Shown here: positions 1-11,288 of the stretch, one piece after another
Numbering within the stretch: the first letter of the stretch is position 1
Layout: every line of letters begins with the position of its first letter
DNA from: Miscanthus floridulus
Lineage: Eukaryota > Streptophyta > Magnoliopsida > Poales > Poaceae
Assembly (NCBI RefSeq): GCF_019320115.1
Contig: NC_089581.1
Coordinates: 7,317,707 to 7,381,706, forward strand
Length of the DNA: 64,000 bases
Reading direction: 5' to 3'
The notes under the pieces: model-generated
Databases searched by the model: none
Told to the model about the DNA's origin: nothing
Seen by the model: only the letters and a program-made list of their open reading frames with translations
Made by a program: the position numbers and the translations under genes

Positions 1-1
1 C

Positions 2-865
2 ATCGCCGACCTCGTCCAATCCCTCGCGACGCCGCCCTCCTCCTGGACCGCCGGCGGCGACGCCTGCACCACCTTCGAGGGGATCACCTGCTCCGCCTCC
101 GGCCGCGTCACCGCCATCGACCTCGCCGGGAAGGGCCTGGCCGGGACGCTGCCGCCCTCCCTCTCCTCGCTCACCGCGCTGGAGTCGCTCCAGCTCCGGG
201 GCAACTCGCTCACCGGGGTGGTGCCGGCGGTCCTGGGCGAGATCGCGACTCTCAGGAACGTCTCCCTGTCCGGCAACTTCCTCCAGGGGCCGGTGCCGCG
301 GTTCGCCAAGGGCGTGGCCGCCGACGACGTGGTCGACGGGAACAGTTTCTGCTCGGACGAGCCCGGGAGGCCGTGCAGCGCGCAGGTGAGCGCTCTGCTC
401 CGGGTGGCCGAGGGGTTCGGCTACCCCGTTTCGCTTGCGAGGACATGGAGGGGGAACGACCCTTGCCAGTCATGGCAGGGCCTGGCCTGCGTCACCGAGC
501 CAGATGTAAGCAGGATCTTCCTGCATGCCGCAAACTTTTCAGGGACGATCTCGCCGGCCATGGCGAACCTGACGGAGCTTCGAAGACTTGACCTGGGCGA
601 AAACCGCCTCGCCGGGGAGATACCGGATGCTCTCGCGACATTGCCCAAGCTTGGGTTTCTTGATGTTACCAACAATCGCCTCACCGGCCAGCTGCCCAAG
701 TTTCGGCCGTCGGTTCGTGTGTTGTCAGATGGGAACGCGTTTTGGGCACCATCGCCCTCACCATCGCTCTCACGTGATGCTGCTGCAGCTGCGGCCTCAT
801 CAAAGTTGAATGCAGGAAGTATCCTGATTGTAATTGGGGTTCTTGTGGCTCTTCTTGTTACCTGA
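2..865 (+). CDS. TMK-type LRR receptor-like ectodomain, 5'-partial, lacking kinase
   Basis: The frame is open from base 2 to a TGA at 863-865 (287 residues visible) and enters from upstream. It shows LRRs, then a cysteine-containing island (FCSDEPGRPC, later WRGNDPCQSWQGLAC), then more LRRs (LTELRRLDLGENRLAGEIP), a Ser/Pro/Ala linker and a hydrophobic stretch (ILIVIGVLVALLV). That order of LRR, island with WxGNDPC, LRR, TM is the ectodomain plan of TMK1-family receptor kinases, which take part in auxin and cell-surface signalling. The TGA lies directly after the hydrophobic stretch. The next 1.4 kb shows no juxtamembrane or kinase sequence on this strand. It is either a receptor-like protein lacking a cytosolic tail or a truncated TMK duplicate. 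The family call is secure; function is not. Confidence 0.8.
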   Translation: MADLVQSLATPPSSWTAGGDACTTFEGITCSASGRVTAIDLAGKGLAGTLPPSLSSLTALESLQLRGNSLTGVVPAVLGEIATLRNVSLSGNFLQGPVPRFAKGVAADDVVDGNSFCSDEPGRPCSAQVSALLRVAEGFGYPVSLARTWRGNDPCQSWQGLACVTEPDVSRIFLHAANFSGTISPAMANLTELRRLDLGENRLAGEIPDALATLPKLGFLDVTNNRLTGQLPKFRPSVRVLSDGNAFWAPSPSPSLSRDAAAAAASSKLNAGSILIVIGVLVALLVT

Positions 866-2336
866 ATGAAAGGGGGCAATCCTATATATTGGCGTGATCA
901 ATAAATAAAATAAATGGTCGCTTCTAAATAAACTCTCATGTGCTTGTCATCAGAGGCCTAATGTTAATATGTTATTATGTCACCAATCTTACTCGGATAA
1001 CTCGAATCTGGGATACGAGAAAGAAGAAGACCACTAGCGAGTGGCGAGTGCATTGCATTTGCACAGGCAACCGCCGATCGAGCTGCTGCAGCTGCAGGAA
1101 CGCAAGTTGCGTGAATTCCGTGTCATGTTACGGAGAGGCGCCACGCCAGCACGGGGCGTTGCTGCTATAGTGCTATCGCAGCTCCCTTGGGGCACGGATT
1201 AGCAAACGCGATGGATTAGAGTACCCCACAACAACACAACGAGATGCAGCACATTTGTTTGTTCAGTGAGGAAACAAAACCTTGTATAGTCGAGATGCAA
1301 AGACGAGAGGATGTTGGTGTGCTCTTGATGCAGAAGCGGCACGTATTCGCCCAAGGAAATACGGGAGGAAATCCTGAACCCAGAGGCGATTTCCTGCTAT
1401 CGCACCTCCCTTGGGCACGGATGGGCAAACGCGATGGATTAGAGTACCACACAGCAGGGGGGGCAGGGAGAAAACACAGCAGCGCAGCTGAGGTCTGCAG
1501 AGTGCAGTTTTGTTACCCGGTTGATTTCAACTGGCTGGAAAAACCTGCCTAAGCACAGGGTACAGGCATGGTACAGATACAAGAGACAAGCAGCAAAATG
1601 GAGAATTGGAGAGACTGGCCACCAACTTGATTACAGATTAACTTTAATGGGTCATCCTCCCCACGCAGGTTGCTGACTGGCACTGGCTGGGGTTTCAAGG
1701 CTCACGACCAGCTTGCGAGGATGTAATGTACTTCAGTACTTTCGGTTTCTTGTTTTGTTTGTAAGAATAAGAATGTCATGCTCTCAAGTTCTTTTGTTTG
1801 TTTTTACGAGAATATAGTGTTCATGAGCATGCCTAGTTTGACTTAAGGTTTGGTTAAGTAGCTCTTCCGTGAATTAACAAACTTTTGCTCAATGTTTGAC
1901 GATCTGTACCAAGTTCCCATTTACATATTTATAGAAAGAACTTGTATAGTCAAATAGCAAGACCCTGAAACATTGGAAATCGATTCCGTGCTCATATTTT
2001 CCAAGCTGCACTTTTGCACTAAACGAGGTCAATGCAAGATGCCCCAAATGCGCACATTATTGTCCAGAAGAAGAAGAGGAGCAAGGGACTGAGTCACAAC
2101 ATTCAGGAGAAGTTCAGTAAATCTACTCATATCCAGGCTATACATATATAGCGTCCAAAAAATACACGACAGTTTTGACAGTTGACACAACTAACCCAGT
2201 CACCATCCAACATTTATCAAATACTAAGACAATGCAGAACACCTGTGCACAATGACCGGGCCAGAGCACACTTTTTTCTTGCTCCAAGCAGCAGTATAAT
2301 AGGTGCAGTTGAATGTATCAGTATTCTGGTCTGTGC
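866..2336. other. Intergenic: 3' flanks of the LRR and VAMP genes
   Basis: AATAAA-like motifs occur just after the LRR stop (around 900-912), so the LRR transcript may end there. From about 2224 to 2336 the sequence is probably the 3' UTR of the VAMP gene on the other strand. Short open frames here have no recognisable similarity and no consistent coding character. The only structure I see is a 57-bp direct repeat, listed separately. Confidence 0.5.
1173..1453 (+). repeat. Pair of direct repeats, about 57 bp, 224 bp apart
   Basis: 1173-1229 and 1397-1453 are nearly the same sequence. Both contain GCAAACGCGATGGATTAGAG, and both are preceded by CTATCGCA and CTCCCTTGG. No terminal inverted repeats or coding potential explain the pair. 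A local segmental duplication is the simplest reading. Confidence 0.7.
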
Positions 2337-4995
2337 TTAATGGCATTTGAAACCATGACAGACAGAGAGGATAATGATCAGAATAAGTGCAATGATTATT
2401 CCCAGGACGATGAGCTTGATTTTCATGTTCTGTAACCACATCTTTCTCCTCACATTTGTTCCTTGCTGTCTGAAATCTTGTGCCTGCAACAAACCCAGAC
2501 AAATTATAAGAAACTGACTATTGTTTCACATACCCCAAATCGACCATGCAAATAGGAGTTACATCACAAAATCAAAATAGATTTAAGATCATTCACTCTT
2601 CTAAAACCCAAAAAAGAATCGATAGAAAGGTTACGCATCCATTTCAATACTTTGTATTTATACTTGCATATAACGCTAACAAGTCAACAATGGTATTCTT
2701 GGTTTTTGACATAGTATATGCTGCTTACTTGCTTAGAGGTACTTCAGCATATATGGAAACTAATTGCCTTTCTAACCTACAGATATTCAGACATCTATGG
2801 AAACTAACTTGCCCTCCTAGGCAACATGTACGCCCTCTGACATCTATGAAAAACAATACAATATTCAGTGGAGCACTACAGAGCAGGATAAAGAAATGCA
2901 TGAAGACCTGTGAGCGCAGATTCTCAGTCTTGTCGACAAGCAGCTCAATCTTCTCTCCACGATCTAGAACCTGCATTGAAAAAAGAAGAAAAAAGCAATC
3001 AGAACATTCTTACAGTGGCCATCAATACCAACAGTCTAGATTGTAAAGCTCGATCAATCCACAAATTGTACCTTTTCAATGTTTTCCATCATAACACCCT
3101 TGACTTCTGAAACCTGCGCCTTCACTTTGGCCAGCTTGCTAACCTCTTCAGGGTGATCCACACAATACTGCATGTGCTCTTTAAGTTTTGATCTGCAGAA
3201 AGTACATATTGTTTTAAGGGGGAAAAACTAGTCCGATGAGGCACAATATATTCACCGAGTTCAAGACCTTGGTGATACATACCCGAACTCTCGGTTGAGG
3301 CTGTTAGCTGCGGCAGTAGCAGCTTTCCCACCACCATACCTTTTTGTGAAATCCTCCTTAACCCTATCCATGAAAGCAATGAGAATTTGTTGTCCCACCG
3401 ATTCAACAGCAACAACACAGTATGCTGCAAAGCAAAGTAAGGCATTAGACCTGTAAATTTATAACTTCCGGAATTTAAAATTGACTGACATGGGATTATT
3501 GCAACACAAACCAAATTTTCTTGAGAAGTGCGCGCTTTATGACAGGGTGGCAGAAAGCACTTTCGAGTTCTTTTATTAAAAAAAGTATTAAAAAAAAGGC
3601 TAATGGACCATGTTTGTAATGTAAAACTTTTGGCATCAGCCCTTATTGGCTGGTTTAAGTTGTGAACATACAACATTTTAGCATGTGAAGCAACATATAC
3701 AAACATTAATGTTTAATGGTCCAACAATATGACCTCCAACTCACCTTATCGTGTATTCAAAATGAGAATAACATCTTAAATCTAAGATGCTAGTAAGCAC
3801 GGTAGAAATAAGATGATGTTGCTACAAAGACTAGAACTGGTAAACAATCGATTACATGCACTCAATATGACCTGATTTAATATTGAGTGTAAGCCTCACC
3901 TCTTAATGATACATGGATCCAGTATGAGTCGACAAGGAAAAGGCCAAGGTATGAAACAAAGCGAGACAAACAACCAAAAAAGAACAGGACAAACACTAAT
4001 ATTGCAATAGTGTAAGTGTTCTTAGAAGAGTCATTCTCACATTATGTAGGCTGCATCAACAGAACCTTAGTCTAATGATGGGCAGACTACCTACCACACC
4101 TGTGTCATATCCAGTTATTATTTACGAAATCACATTGATGACAATGTCTCCTCTAAACAATGTACGCCAAAATAAAACTTATGGCCGATGGAATCTTACT
4201 GTGACAACATACCATAATAAAAAAGATAATAATATATTCAAACCATCATTCAACACAAAACACAAAAAAAAGACAATTACAACTACTGTAATATGTTGGT
4301 TCTTAAATCGGGAGGAATTACCTAAGACAAATGTGCATGAAAAGCATGTGTAACAAGGGGCCAAAAAACCAAGCATGCAGCAGCCACCACTCATCACCAA
4401 ATATATATCTACTAAAAATAGCAAACTTATTGGCAGCACCTGTGAATGCCCTGAGCTTAACTAATCTAGCACGGTACTCCACATATCTAGAAGTACTTCG
4501 AGCTCCAGTCTCAAACGATGGATGGTACCATCTAAGGAGGGCTTCACCAGTTAACCCAGTTAACTAAGGCGTGCACAACTGGGAGCATACTTCTCAGAAG
4601 TTCTCACACAACACGAACTCACATCACCGGCAGCACGACCACCAACTGCAATCAAAACCACCTAACCGCATACCAACCAAATCAGTAAGATCTACACAAG
4701 TAGCCAAAATCAAGCATGCATATCTGCTACGGACAGATCGGATAAATTCCGCAACGAATCGCACGGGTAATAAAAAGGATCATTCGGGAAGGCAGGAGAA
4801 CTCACTGAATCCGTCTTCCACGAGGTAATTGAAGGTGTGGCCGTCGCAGTTGTAGGTGAACTTGTTGTTGCTTGCGGGGAGCTTCATGAGGCACTGGGAG
4901 GCGATGGTGGTGAAGTTGCCGGTGAACTCCGTGTACTCGGCCAGTATGACCGTGCCACGGGCCACGAACGCGTAGATCAGCGACTGCTGCCCCAT
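2337..4995 (-). CDS. VAMP721: VAMP721/722-like longin R-SNARE (five exons)
   Basis: Vesicle R-SNARE for secretory and plasma-membrane fusion. CDS exons on the minus strand are 4995-4806, 3424-3283, 3192-3072, 2970-2908 and 2483-2337. All introns are GT-AG and phases join without a break into 220 codons plus TAA, the usual VAMP72 length. The longin domain starts [20 protein letters not shown] and runs through exon 2 ([13 protein letters not shown]). The R-SNARE motif contains [15 protein letters not shown] and then [20 protein letters not shown], with the zero-layer arginine. A C-terminal membrane anchor ([20 protein letters not shown]) is followed by CHGFKCH. The start is the first ATG, matching the family N-terminus. 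Intron 1 is long (3425-4805) with no gene seen in it. The family call is near certain; 721 versus 722/726 is not resolved. Confidence 0.96.
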
Positions 4996-5732
4996 GGCTG
5001 CCTCTTCGTCTCTGCTTCCCCCTTCTTCCCCCGCTCGTGGAGTTTGGCTCGCCGCCGATGACTTAGGCCTCGCCGCTGGCGAAACCCTAGGGCTAGGCTA
5101 GATCTCGGCGAGGTGGGATGCGGGGGAGGGGGAAAGGTCGGTTTCGCTTCTCCGTGGGGTTGAAGGAGGGGAAATAGTTGGGGTGGAAAGGGAAAGGAAA
5201 TCAAATTTTGTTGATGGAGTTTTGCATGACGGTCCTTAAAACAGTTTTATTAACAGCAAGATCATGGCCTTGCTTGTTGGACTCGAGTCTTGATCAGGCT
5301 TCGGTTGACGAGCTGTCCAGCTCATGGTTGTTTATCTCTCTCTTTGAAAACTTTTTTTTTTAATTATCTCACCCCACTTGTGTTAGTTCATCCACTAAAA
5401 AAAACTTGTGTTAGTTCAAGAGAGCAAGCTACAAAGTTAGTGAAGTCACTGTCACTCCTATTACTGTGTTTTTGAATTATATAGAATTTTTTGTTAGATT
5501 AGTAAAAAACATGTTTCTGCTTTCTATAATGACTGGCTATATCTTTTTTTTCTTATATATAACATGCTTACATAGGTGTTGCCCTGAAATGGCAAACTAA
5601 AAGTGCCACCATGACTAAAATGTTATGCGTACATAGTGCGAATAGACAGTGCCACAATGGTAAAAAGGCATGGAGATTAACACATGTATGAAAATTAATG
5701 AAGATTAAGCATGTATGACAAGATGAAATATA
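4996..5732. other. 5' leader/promoter region of the VAMP gene and intergenic DNA
   Basis: The first 200 bp upstream of the VAMP start (4996-5200) are GC-rich and, read on the minus strand, pyrimidine-rich, as expected for a grass 5' UTR. Beyond that the sequence becomes AT-rich. I cannot place a core promoter with confidence, and I see no gene. Confidence 0.4.
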
Positions 5733-6010
5733 TACTCCGTTCCATCCTAAATTAGTATTGAAAACTAATGAAATATCCGCTTTGACTTTTCCTAGGTCAA
5801 ATTCATTTATCTTTGACCGAGATTTTTGAAAAAATGCATCATTGCCTAAAACATTAGATTATTTCATTTAGATTCTTCATGAGATATGTTTTGATATGCC
5901 ATCCTATTGAATGTGTAGAGGTAAATATAGTTTTCTGAAAATAGTCAAAGTAAGAGAAGTTTAACTCAATACAAAACCAAAGCAAAATATCATTTAGAAC
6001 AAAGTGAGTG
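5733..6010. mobile_element. Degenerate Stowaway-type MITE
   Basis: The left end reads TACTCCGTTCCATCCTAAATTA. The right end, reverse-complemented, reads CACTCACTTTGTTCTAAATG. These are decayed versions of the grass Stowaway terminus (CTCCCTCCGTCCCAAATTA). The 278-bp AT-rich interior has no coding capacity. The right terminus is weak, so the boundary is approximate. 6011-6298 holds nothing I recognise. Confidence 0.55.
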
Positions 6011-6298
6011 CTTTGTTTTATATTTACGAATGTTGGATTTGGGAACCACTTGGGACTTAGATACTAATGACCGCTACTTTTATGTTATCCTTTCGTTAAC
6101 TCTTGTACATGTTGTGTGAACTCACGTACAGTATTATATGTGTACGTTCACATATAACACACGTACACATCAATGCATCATATTTCCCTATAAGTACTTC
6201 TAAGAAACTAAGCTGGTGGATCCTGAGATGGTGGAGGTACTCACAGATGTCGCGATGTCGTTGGTCACGTCATGTGTCATTGAACGAGTAGCACTATT

Positions 6299-6398
6299 NN
6301 NNNNNNNNNNNNNNNNNNNNNNNNNNNNNNNNNNNNNNNNNNNNNNNNNNNNNNNNNNNNNNNNNNNNNNNNNNNNNNNNNNNNNNNNNNNNNNNNNN
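6299..6398. other. Assembly gap of exactly 100 N
   Basis: Exactly 100 ambiguous bases, the common placeholder for a gap of unknown length. It sits where retroelement B breaks off in gag. The missing parts of B, the 5' part of C and the first ~570 bp of the outer LTR would all be expected on this side, so the true gap may be many kilobases. Confidence 0.98.
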
Positions 6399-6746
6399 AT
6401 AGGCAGGTCCAACGTAATGCGATGACGCTTGTCCTTCCTTGAGAGTTCGAACCACAGCATTATGAACAGTATTGGACAGCACATTGGAATGATTAATCAA
6501 AGCATGATTTACTGCAGAATTAACCATCTCCTGAAGTTTACCAGGATTGGAGTCAAAGGTAACCTGCCGAGGCAACGGCAAATCTTGCTTCTAGATGACT
6601 TGTCCACTCTTGTTCAGGCTAAACGATTTCAGACACAGCTGCCTGTATTCTTCTACAGCCTTTTCCATAGCCTGCCTCTGCTCTTCCTTAAGATCTTCTT
6701 CTGATACCGCGATAATGTTCCCCGCATCGATCTCGGAATTGAACAT
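6399..6746 (-). pseudogene. gag: 5' fragment of gag of element B, broken
   Basis: From the ATG at 6746-6744 this reads like the N-terminus of element A Gag (MFNSEID, then EEDLKEEQRQAMEKAVEEY). The glutamine codon after SGQVI is TAG here, so the frame ends at 6591. The same frame then continues (LPRQVTFDSNPGKLQEM) into the N gap. One stop plus loss of everything downstream makes it non-functional. Confidence 0.85.
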
Positions 6747-6788
6747 ACTGATAGGATTAATTTGTCCCACCAGGCGTGCCAAAAAACT

Positions 6789-7603
6789 TGTTGATGCAAA
6801 AGTGGATCTGCAAACACAAAGGGCTAATACCCGAATCGATATCTAAGGCGTGCCAGTCGATTTGACCTGTTAATCGACGAGGATGAAGATACGAGCACTT
6901 TGGTCCTGACAACAGCAATACGCCCGGAAGTCACGGCCAAGAGGTACTCACACGGAACTCAAGGATCGCCGAAGGTCGCACTGAAGCGATGCAGCTCGCC
7001 GAATCAATGAGAACTCGTAAAAAGAAAATAATGCAAATTGACGACGTCGCCGAAAAGTAAGTAGATGCAAATAGGAGTAAAAATTGGTTTTGATATTGAT
7101 TGATATATCCAATTACATTGCCCCTCACTCCATATTTATACCCTGATCTAAAGAGACACAACCAAACACAACTAGGACACCAAGCCCATATCTAAGGAAA
7201 CACGTGACTCTTATATGAATCATACTCTAACAAATATAGAAAAGGAAATCAACTCCTATCTATTTCCCTGTCCGCCTCAATTACGATGGAAATCTCACCG
7301 TCCTCCTTCCCATCGGCATACCCCCTGTTTCATCGGCAATAGTCTTCAAGTCTTCCCTCATCGGCATACTCCTTGTTTCATCGGCAGTAGTCCTCAAGTC
7401 TTCCTTCATCGGCATCGACAATGACACCTCCAACCTCATCGGCAACGCCCGAGTCTAAATCAACCTTTCCATCGACCATCACCAGCTATCGGCAACCATC
7501 TTTACAAGCTGGCTTTCATCGGCTATCAAAGTATACAGTAACTTCCTCCTTGCTGATTAGTCCACTCCGATCATTTTGACACGTGCAAAAAATAGTGTCA
7601 ACA
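6789..7603 (-). repeat. 5' LTR of element B (815 bp)
   Basis: The ends are TG...CA and the length (815) is close to the 807 bp of the element A LTRs. Many point differences and small indels separate it from A. The left edge is fixed by the primer-binding site that follows it on the minus strand. Confidence 0.85.
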
Positions 7604-7935
7604 ATTTGAATCCCATAGGATCCAAGAAACTCAAGCAAGAAATCGGACGGGGGATAACAGAGCCCCGCCCGCACAAAAGGAACAAAAAGAACAGATTGAT
7701 TTGGAGTGGGAGAAGGGACATCGTGCTCACCAGGACCAGAGAAATTAGAGAGACATTTCTCCTGAAGAAGGCCATGAGCAACAAGCAGATCCAACTCCGC
7801 CTCTAAAGTCGACGGCTTGGGGAGTTGCCTCTGCATTTTCCGCATCGCAACAAATTTGATGTTCTCGATCACCTTGAGCGATGCCTCCTCGTCAAAAGAT
7901 TTGCCCTTATTCTTGCTCTTGTTCTTTGCCACCAT
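7604..7935 (-). pseudogene. N-terminal part of a PF04195-like (putative gypsy-type transposon) protein, cut by element B
   Basis: From ATG 7935-7933 the protein starts with a Lys/Ser-rich segment. It then has GPGEHDVPSPTPNQ, VLFVPFVRAGLCYPPSDFLL and FLGSYGIQIVDTI. The pattern G-E-x-V-P-x-P, then FxxRGxxxP-x-x-FL and YGIQ, resembles the start of the 'putative gypsy type transposon' domain in grass repeat proteins. The frame is disrupted after about 110 residues by insertion of element B. It reads antisense to the parent element C. The domain call is from memory and needs a profile search. Confidence 0.55.
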
Positions 7936-10209
7936 CTCAGAAAAACAAAGACAAGATTTGGACGGAAATAGCAGGAGATCGAAGGCACAATGGAGCTAGG
8001 GTTTTGGCTGAGATTGGGGAATTTTTTTACTGCAAAGGCAAGTTAAGCCAACAGTAACAAAGCAGTTATCTTTATACAAGAAAAATATGCGGCCCACGAG
8101 GCCCAAAATCACGTAGATTGCCCGAAGAGGCCCTTCAAAGTTACCGTTCCATAATTACCGTGCACACAAAATGAAAAGGCAACGGTCCGTTCAGACTATA
8201 ACGGATACATGACGAATTAACACATTCACAAGGAGGCAACCAGGAAAGAAGGATGCAACAAGTCAGTCATGACAAAACACCATAGTACAAACATACAAAA
8301 GAGCTTGGCCACATCAATAAATAGCTCGGTCATAGAGCAGAAAGGAATATTTTTTTCATTTCATCAAGGATACATTGAGATTGCAACAGAATACAAGATC
8401 TGATGAATTCGATGAAGAAAGCAAAGAAAATCATTCAGCACGAGGTTGCAACCCTCGAACCAAGATTCAATATTACCAGGCAGGATAAAACAACTCGAAC
8501 ATACTTTTCTCCAAAGGAAAGGCGCACATCCAAGATTGCTATAGGTGACAGAGAACGCACCCACAAGTCATCCAAGATTGACAACGACAACCACGTCAAT
8601 ATGGAAGAACCCAGCACCATCTCTCAACACGTGTTGATATGTATTGGACTGAACCTAAATGGCATAGCAAAAGAATGAATAATGGCTGATCTACAATGGA
8701 CTGTCAAAGAACAAGCCAGAACATGCGCCAATCATCACTGTAAGAAGAACAAAAAAGAAAGGGCAGGCACTGGAAGATGAGGCAACGCAACATGCATCAC
8801 TCACATCACAAGTCCTACACCATTTGCCTCAATATCCCTTACAGCTAAATACCACCTCAAGACTAGCCTGCTACTAGTCTCTATCACAAGACCTACACCA
8901 TTTACTAGTAGAAGAAAATAGAAGAAAGAGAATAGGCCTAGGGCTCGTCAAGCTCCCAAACTATAATATCCATGACTACAAAAAGAAGAAGAAGAAACTG
9001 CAAAGCAGGGTATTAGCAATAGGCCATATTTATAGCTCAACTCAGATGACATATGCCAGACTCATGGAAGAAAAAAGAACTCCAAAAGGACAACTATGTG
9101 AACCACTGTAGAGCCAGGACTTCAGTAAAAAATCAGATGTGACTAGACCATCATGAAGGAATAGTACATACCCAGAACAGCCACAGTACAAGATAAAGCA
9201 TATCCAACAGAATATTCCACAGCAGCAATACAACCCGTGAAGACACATTGAATTCTCCAACAACCAGAAGGACAACAGCAATAAGTAACCGAATAAATAA
9301 CTCGGAGATGTATGAAGGATCACATACAAAATTACAATGTCAAAGGATTACAGTCAAAAAATAACTCGGACAGAGAAAAATTATACATCTCATTGATCGA
9401 AGACAAATACAAAGGTTACAGACGGCCAAACAAGACCGGATAAACTCAGACATAAGATAGAGACAAGATTCTTAAATATTGCAACATGGAACCCAGTGGC
9501 GGCAGTAGCGGCAGCCCAAACGTAGAAGAACAGATAGAGCAGCATGTTCATTTCCAAGCAAGCATAAGCCCGAGGGCTGCTCAACCTCACACACCAGCTT
9601 ATCTACGAATGAAGAAAGAATTGAAGAAGAAATTTCCTACTCGAGGAAAAACCACAACCAGCAAAGAAGGTATTTATAGCAAACCAGAGGTAAACAAGGC
9701 TAAAGATCACAAGAAAGAAAGAGGAAAAGAACAAAAGAGCAAAGCAACAAAGGCGAATAGTACCCAAAAGCAAGATTCCTGATAAAAAGTAAAAGAAGAC
9801 GCTCACTCATGGCTATACAAGACCCATCTGTGACCAGCAAAAGACAAAGATCAAAGGAGTACAAATCAAGACCCTTCTTCTAGCTTCTTTTAAATAGAAA
9901 AGAACCCGGAGAAGGCTTGGGGGCTGCAAGTACCTACCACAGAAAAACATATTTTCAAATTTTTTGACCCTCCAGCTATTTGTACCAAAAAACAAGAGGC
10001 TCGGGGGCTACACTCAATGAGTGCAATTTTTGCAAAATTGCACTCGCTGCACTCAAAGGAAAAAGAACTCGGAGGACATCAAGCAAAAGTGCACATCAGC
10101 CAAAAGAAGAATCAAAGAAGACCATCTCAAGATTTCACTTCAAGAAGGACCCGGATCAAGACTACAACAACTCGGCCCTTGAAGCTCAATCATGAAATGC
10201 TCGGGGGCT

Positions 10210-10675
10210 TGTCGATGGGGAACCCTACGGGCCCCCCATAGACCATACTATAGGGAGGTAGGCCTTGGTAACAAGGCCTACAGCCCAATCGCCAAGAAGA
10301 ACGCGGAGCAAAGCAACGTGCAAAACCGAAACTCCAACTCAAACTATACAAGAAAAGGCGCCCGAAGCGTAGCTTAGGATTCTAACCTTGTATCCGAATA
10401 GGACACAAACAAATGCCTCTCAGTGCCTGGACTATAAAGGGTTGGTGAGGGTACCCATTGTAAAGAGAGAACGCATACCCGATACTCAAAGCAATACAAC
10501 GCAAACAGGCTAACGCCAAAACTGGACGTAAGGTTATTACTCGACCAAGTCGAGGGCCTGAACCAGTATAAATCATGAGTCTCTTTGCGTAACCGCCGAA
10601 TTCTGCTATTCGCCGAAGCCCGAACAACTGTCCTGGGTACCCCCGTGGTAGGCTATCGGTGGTAAAACATCGACA
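10210..10675 (+). repeat. 3' LTR of element C (466 bp)
   Basis: Starts TGTCGATGGGG and ends ACATCGACA, directly after a purine-rich tract. A TATAAA lies at 10433-10438. The flanking base comparison with the sister LTR at 35046 fixes the right border at 10675. The partner 5' LTR is not in the assembled sequence. Confidence 0.85.
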
Positions 10676-11288
10676 AAGCCATCCAGCTCCGCTGCTCACC
10701 TGCTTCGCTCAAATCAAGTTTCTCTATTCTTGTCGTGAAGCAGAGCATCGTTGCTGCACCATCCAGTCCTTTTCTGATTCGCCGACCAGACCACATGCTC
10801 GGGCGAACTCGCTCAAGTCTCCTCATCTTTTTCTTCTCTGCGTCGTTCTTCTCTGCCCTCTCTGCCTCTGTTCCTGCTTGCTCTTTCGAGCCGAGCCGAG
10901 CGCTGCTCCCCCCCTCTCCTTTCCTACTGTGCCGAGGAGGAAACGCCCCAGCCCTAGGAGCGCCGTCACCGGGCCACCATCCTTGTGCCTCTCTCCCTCG
11001 CATGCATACCGAGCCGCATTGTCCCACGCTCGACTCCCTCCCTCTGCTTGCCACTGCCATGCCAGCACTCGCCATGGCGAGCACCCACAGCGTCGGTGCT
11101 CCCTGCTCCTTGCTCCCTGCTGCCTCGCGCGAGCCCTCGCCTGGGCTGCGCCGCCGTCGCTAGCTCCACGAGCGTGCGTGCGAGACCCATGGCCCACGCC
11201 GAACCGGCTGCTCCTTCGCCGCTCCTTCCATGCCCGCGCGCCCGAGCCTTGCTGCTGACCGCGCCGTACCCGCAGCACCGGCGCCACT

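Larger units (their letters stand above)
6399..7603 (-). mobile_element. Element B: truncated Ty3/Tat LTR retrotransposon (5' LTR plus start of gag)
   Basis: Read on the minus strand, this is a diverged copy of the 5' end of element A at 18501-20000. It has an LTR (7603 down to 6789) beginning TGTTGACAC and ending ATCAACA, a primer-binding site with TGGCACGCC, and gag up to the N gap. It interrupts the reading frame of element C at 7603/7604. Its other half is lost in the gap, so no TSD can be checked. It is older than A: the LTR has indels relative to A and gag carries a stop. Confidence 0.88.
7604..10675 (+). mobile_element. Element C: 3' part of an LTR retrotransposon, probably Tat-like, with an antisense ORF
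   Basis: The right end is clear: purine tract GCTCGGGGGCT at 10199-10209, then an LTR from 10210 to 10675 (TGTCGATG...ATCGACA). The base after the LTR starts AAGCC, and the sister LTR near 35046 shows the uninterrupted site AAGCCGTCCAGCTCC. The left part is cut by element B at 7603. Between lie an antisense reading frame (7604-7935) and about 2.2 kb (7936-10198) in which I find no gene. Placement of an antisense ORF between pol and the 3' LTR is typical of Tat-lineage elements. No sense-strand pol survives, so the lineage is an inference. Confidence 0.7.

Noticed and set aside
866..2336. Kinase domain of the LRR gene in a downstream exon
   Set aside because: I looked for juxtamembrane and kinase motifs (GxGxxG, HRD, DFG) on the plus strand and found none before the convergent VAMP gene.
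3122..3706. 194-aa frame on the minus strand
   Set aside because: It crosses two VAMP exons in a different frame and includes intron. The VAMP gene explains the conserved parts.
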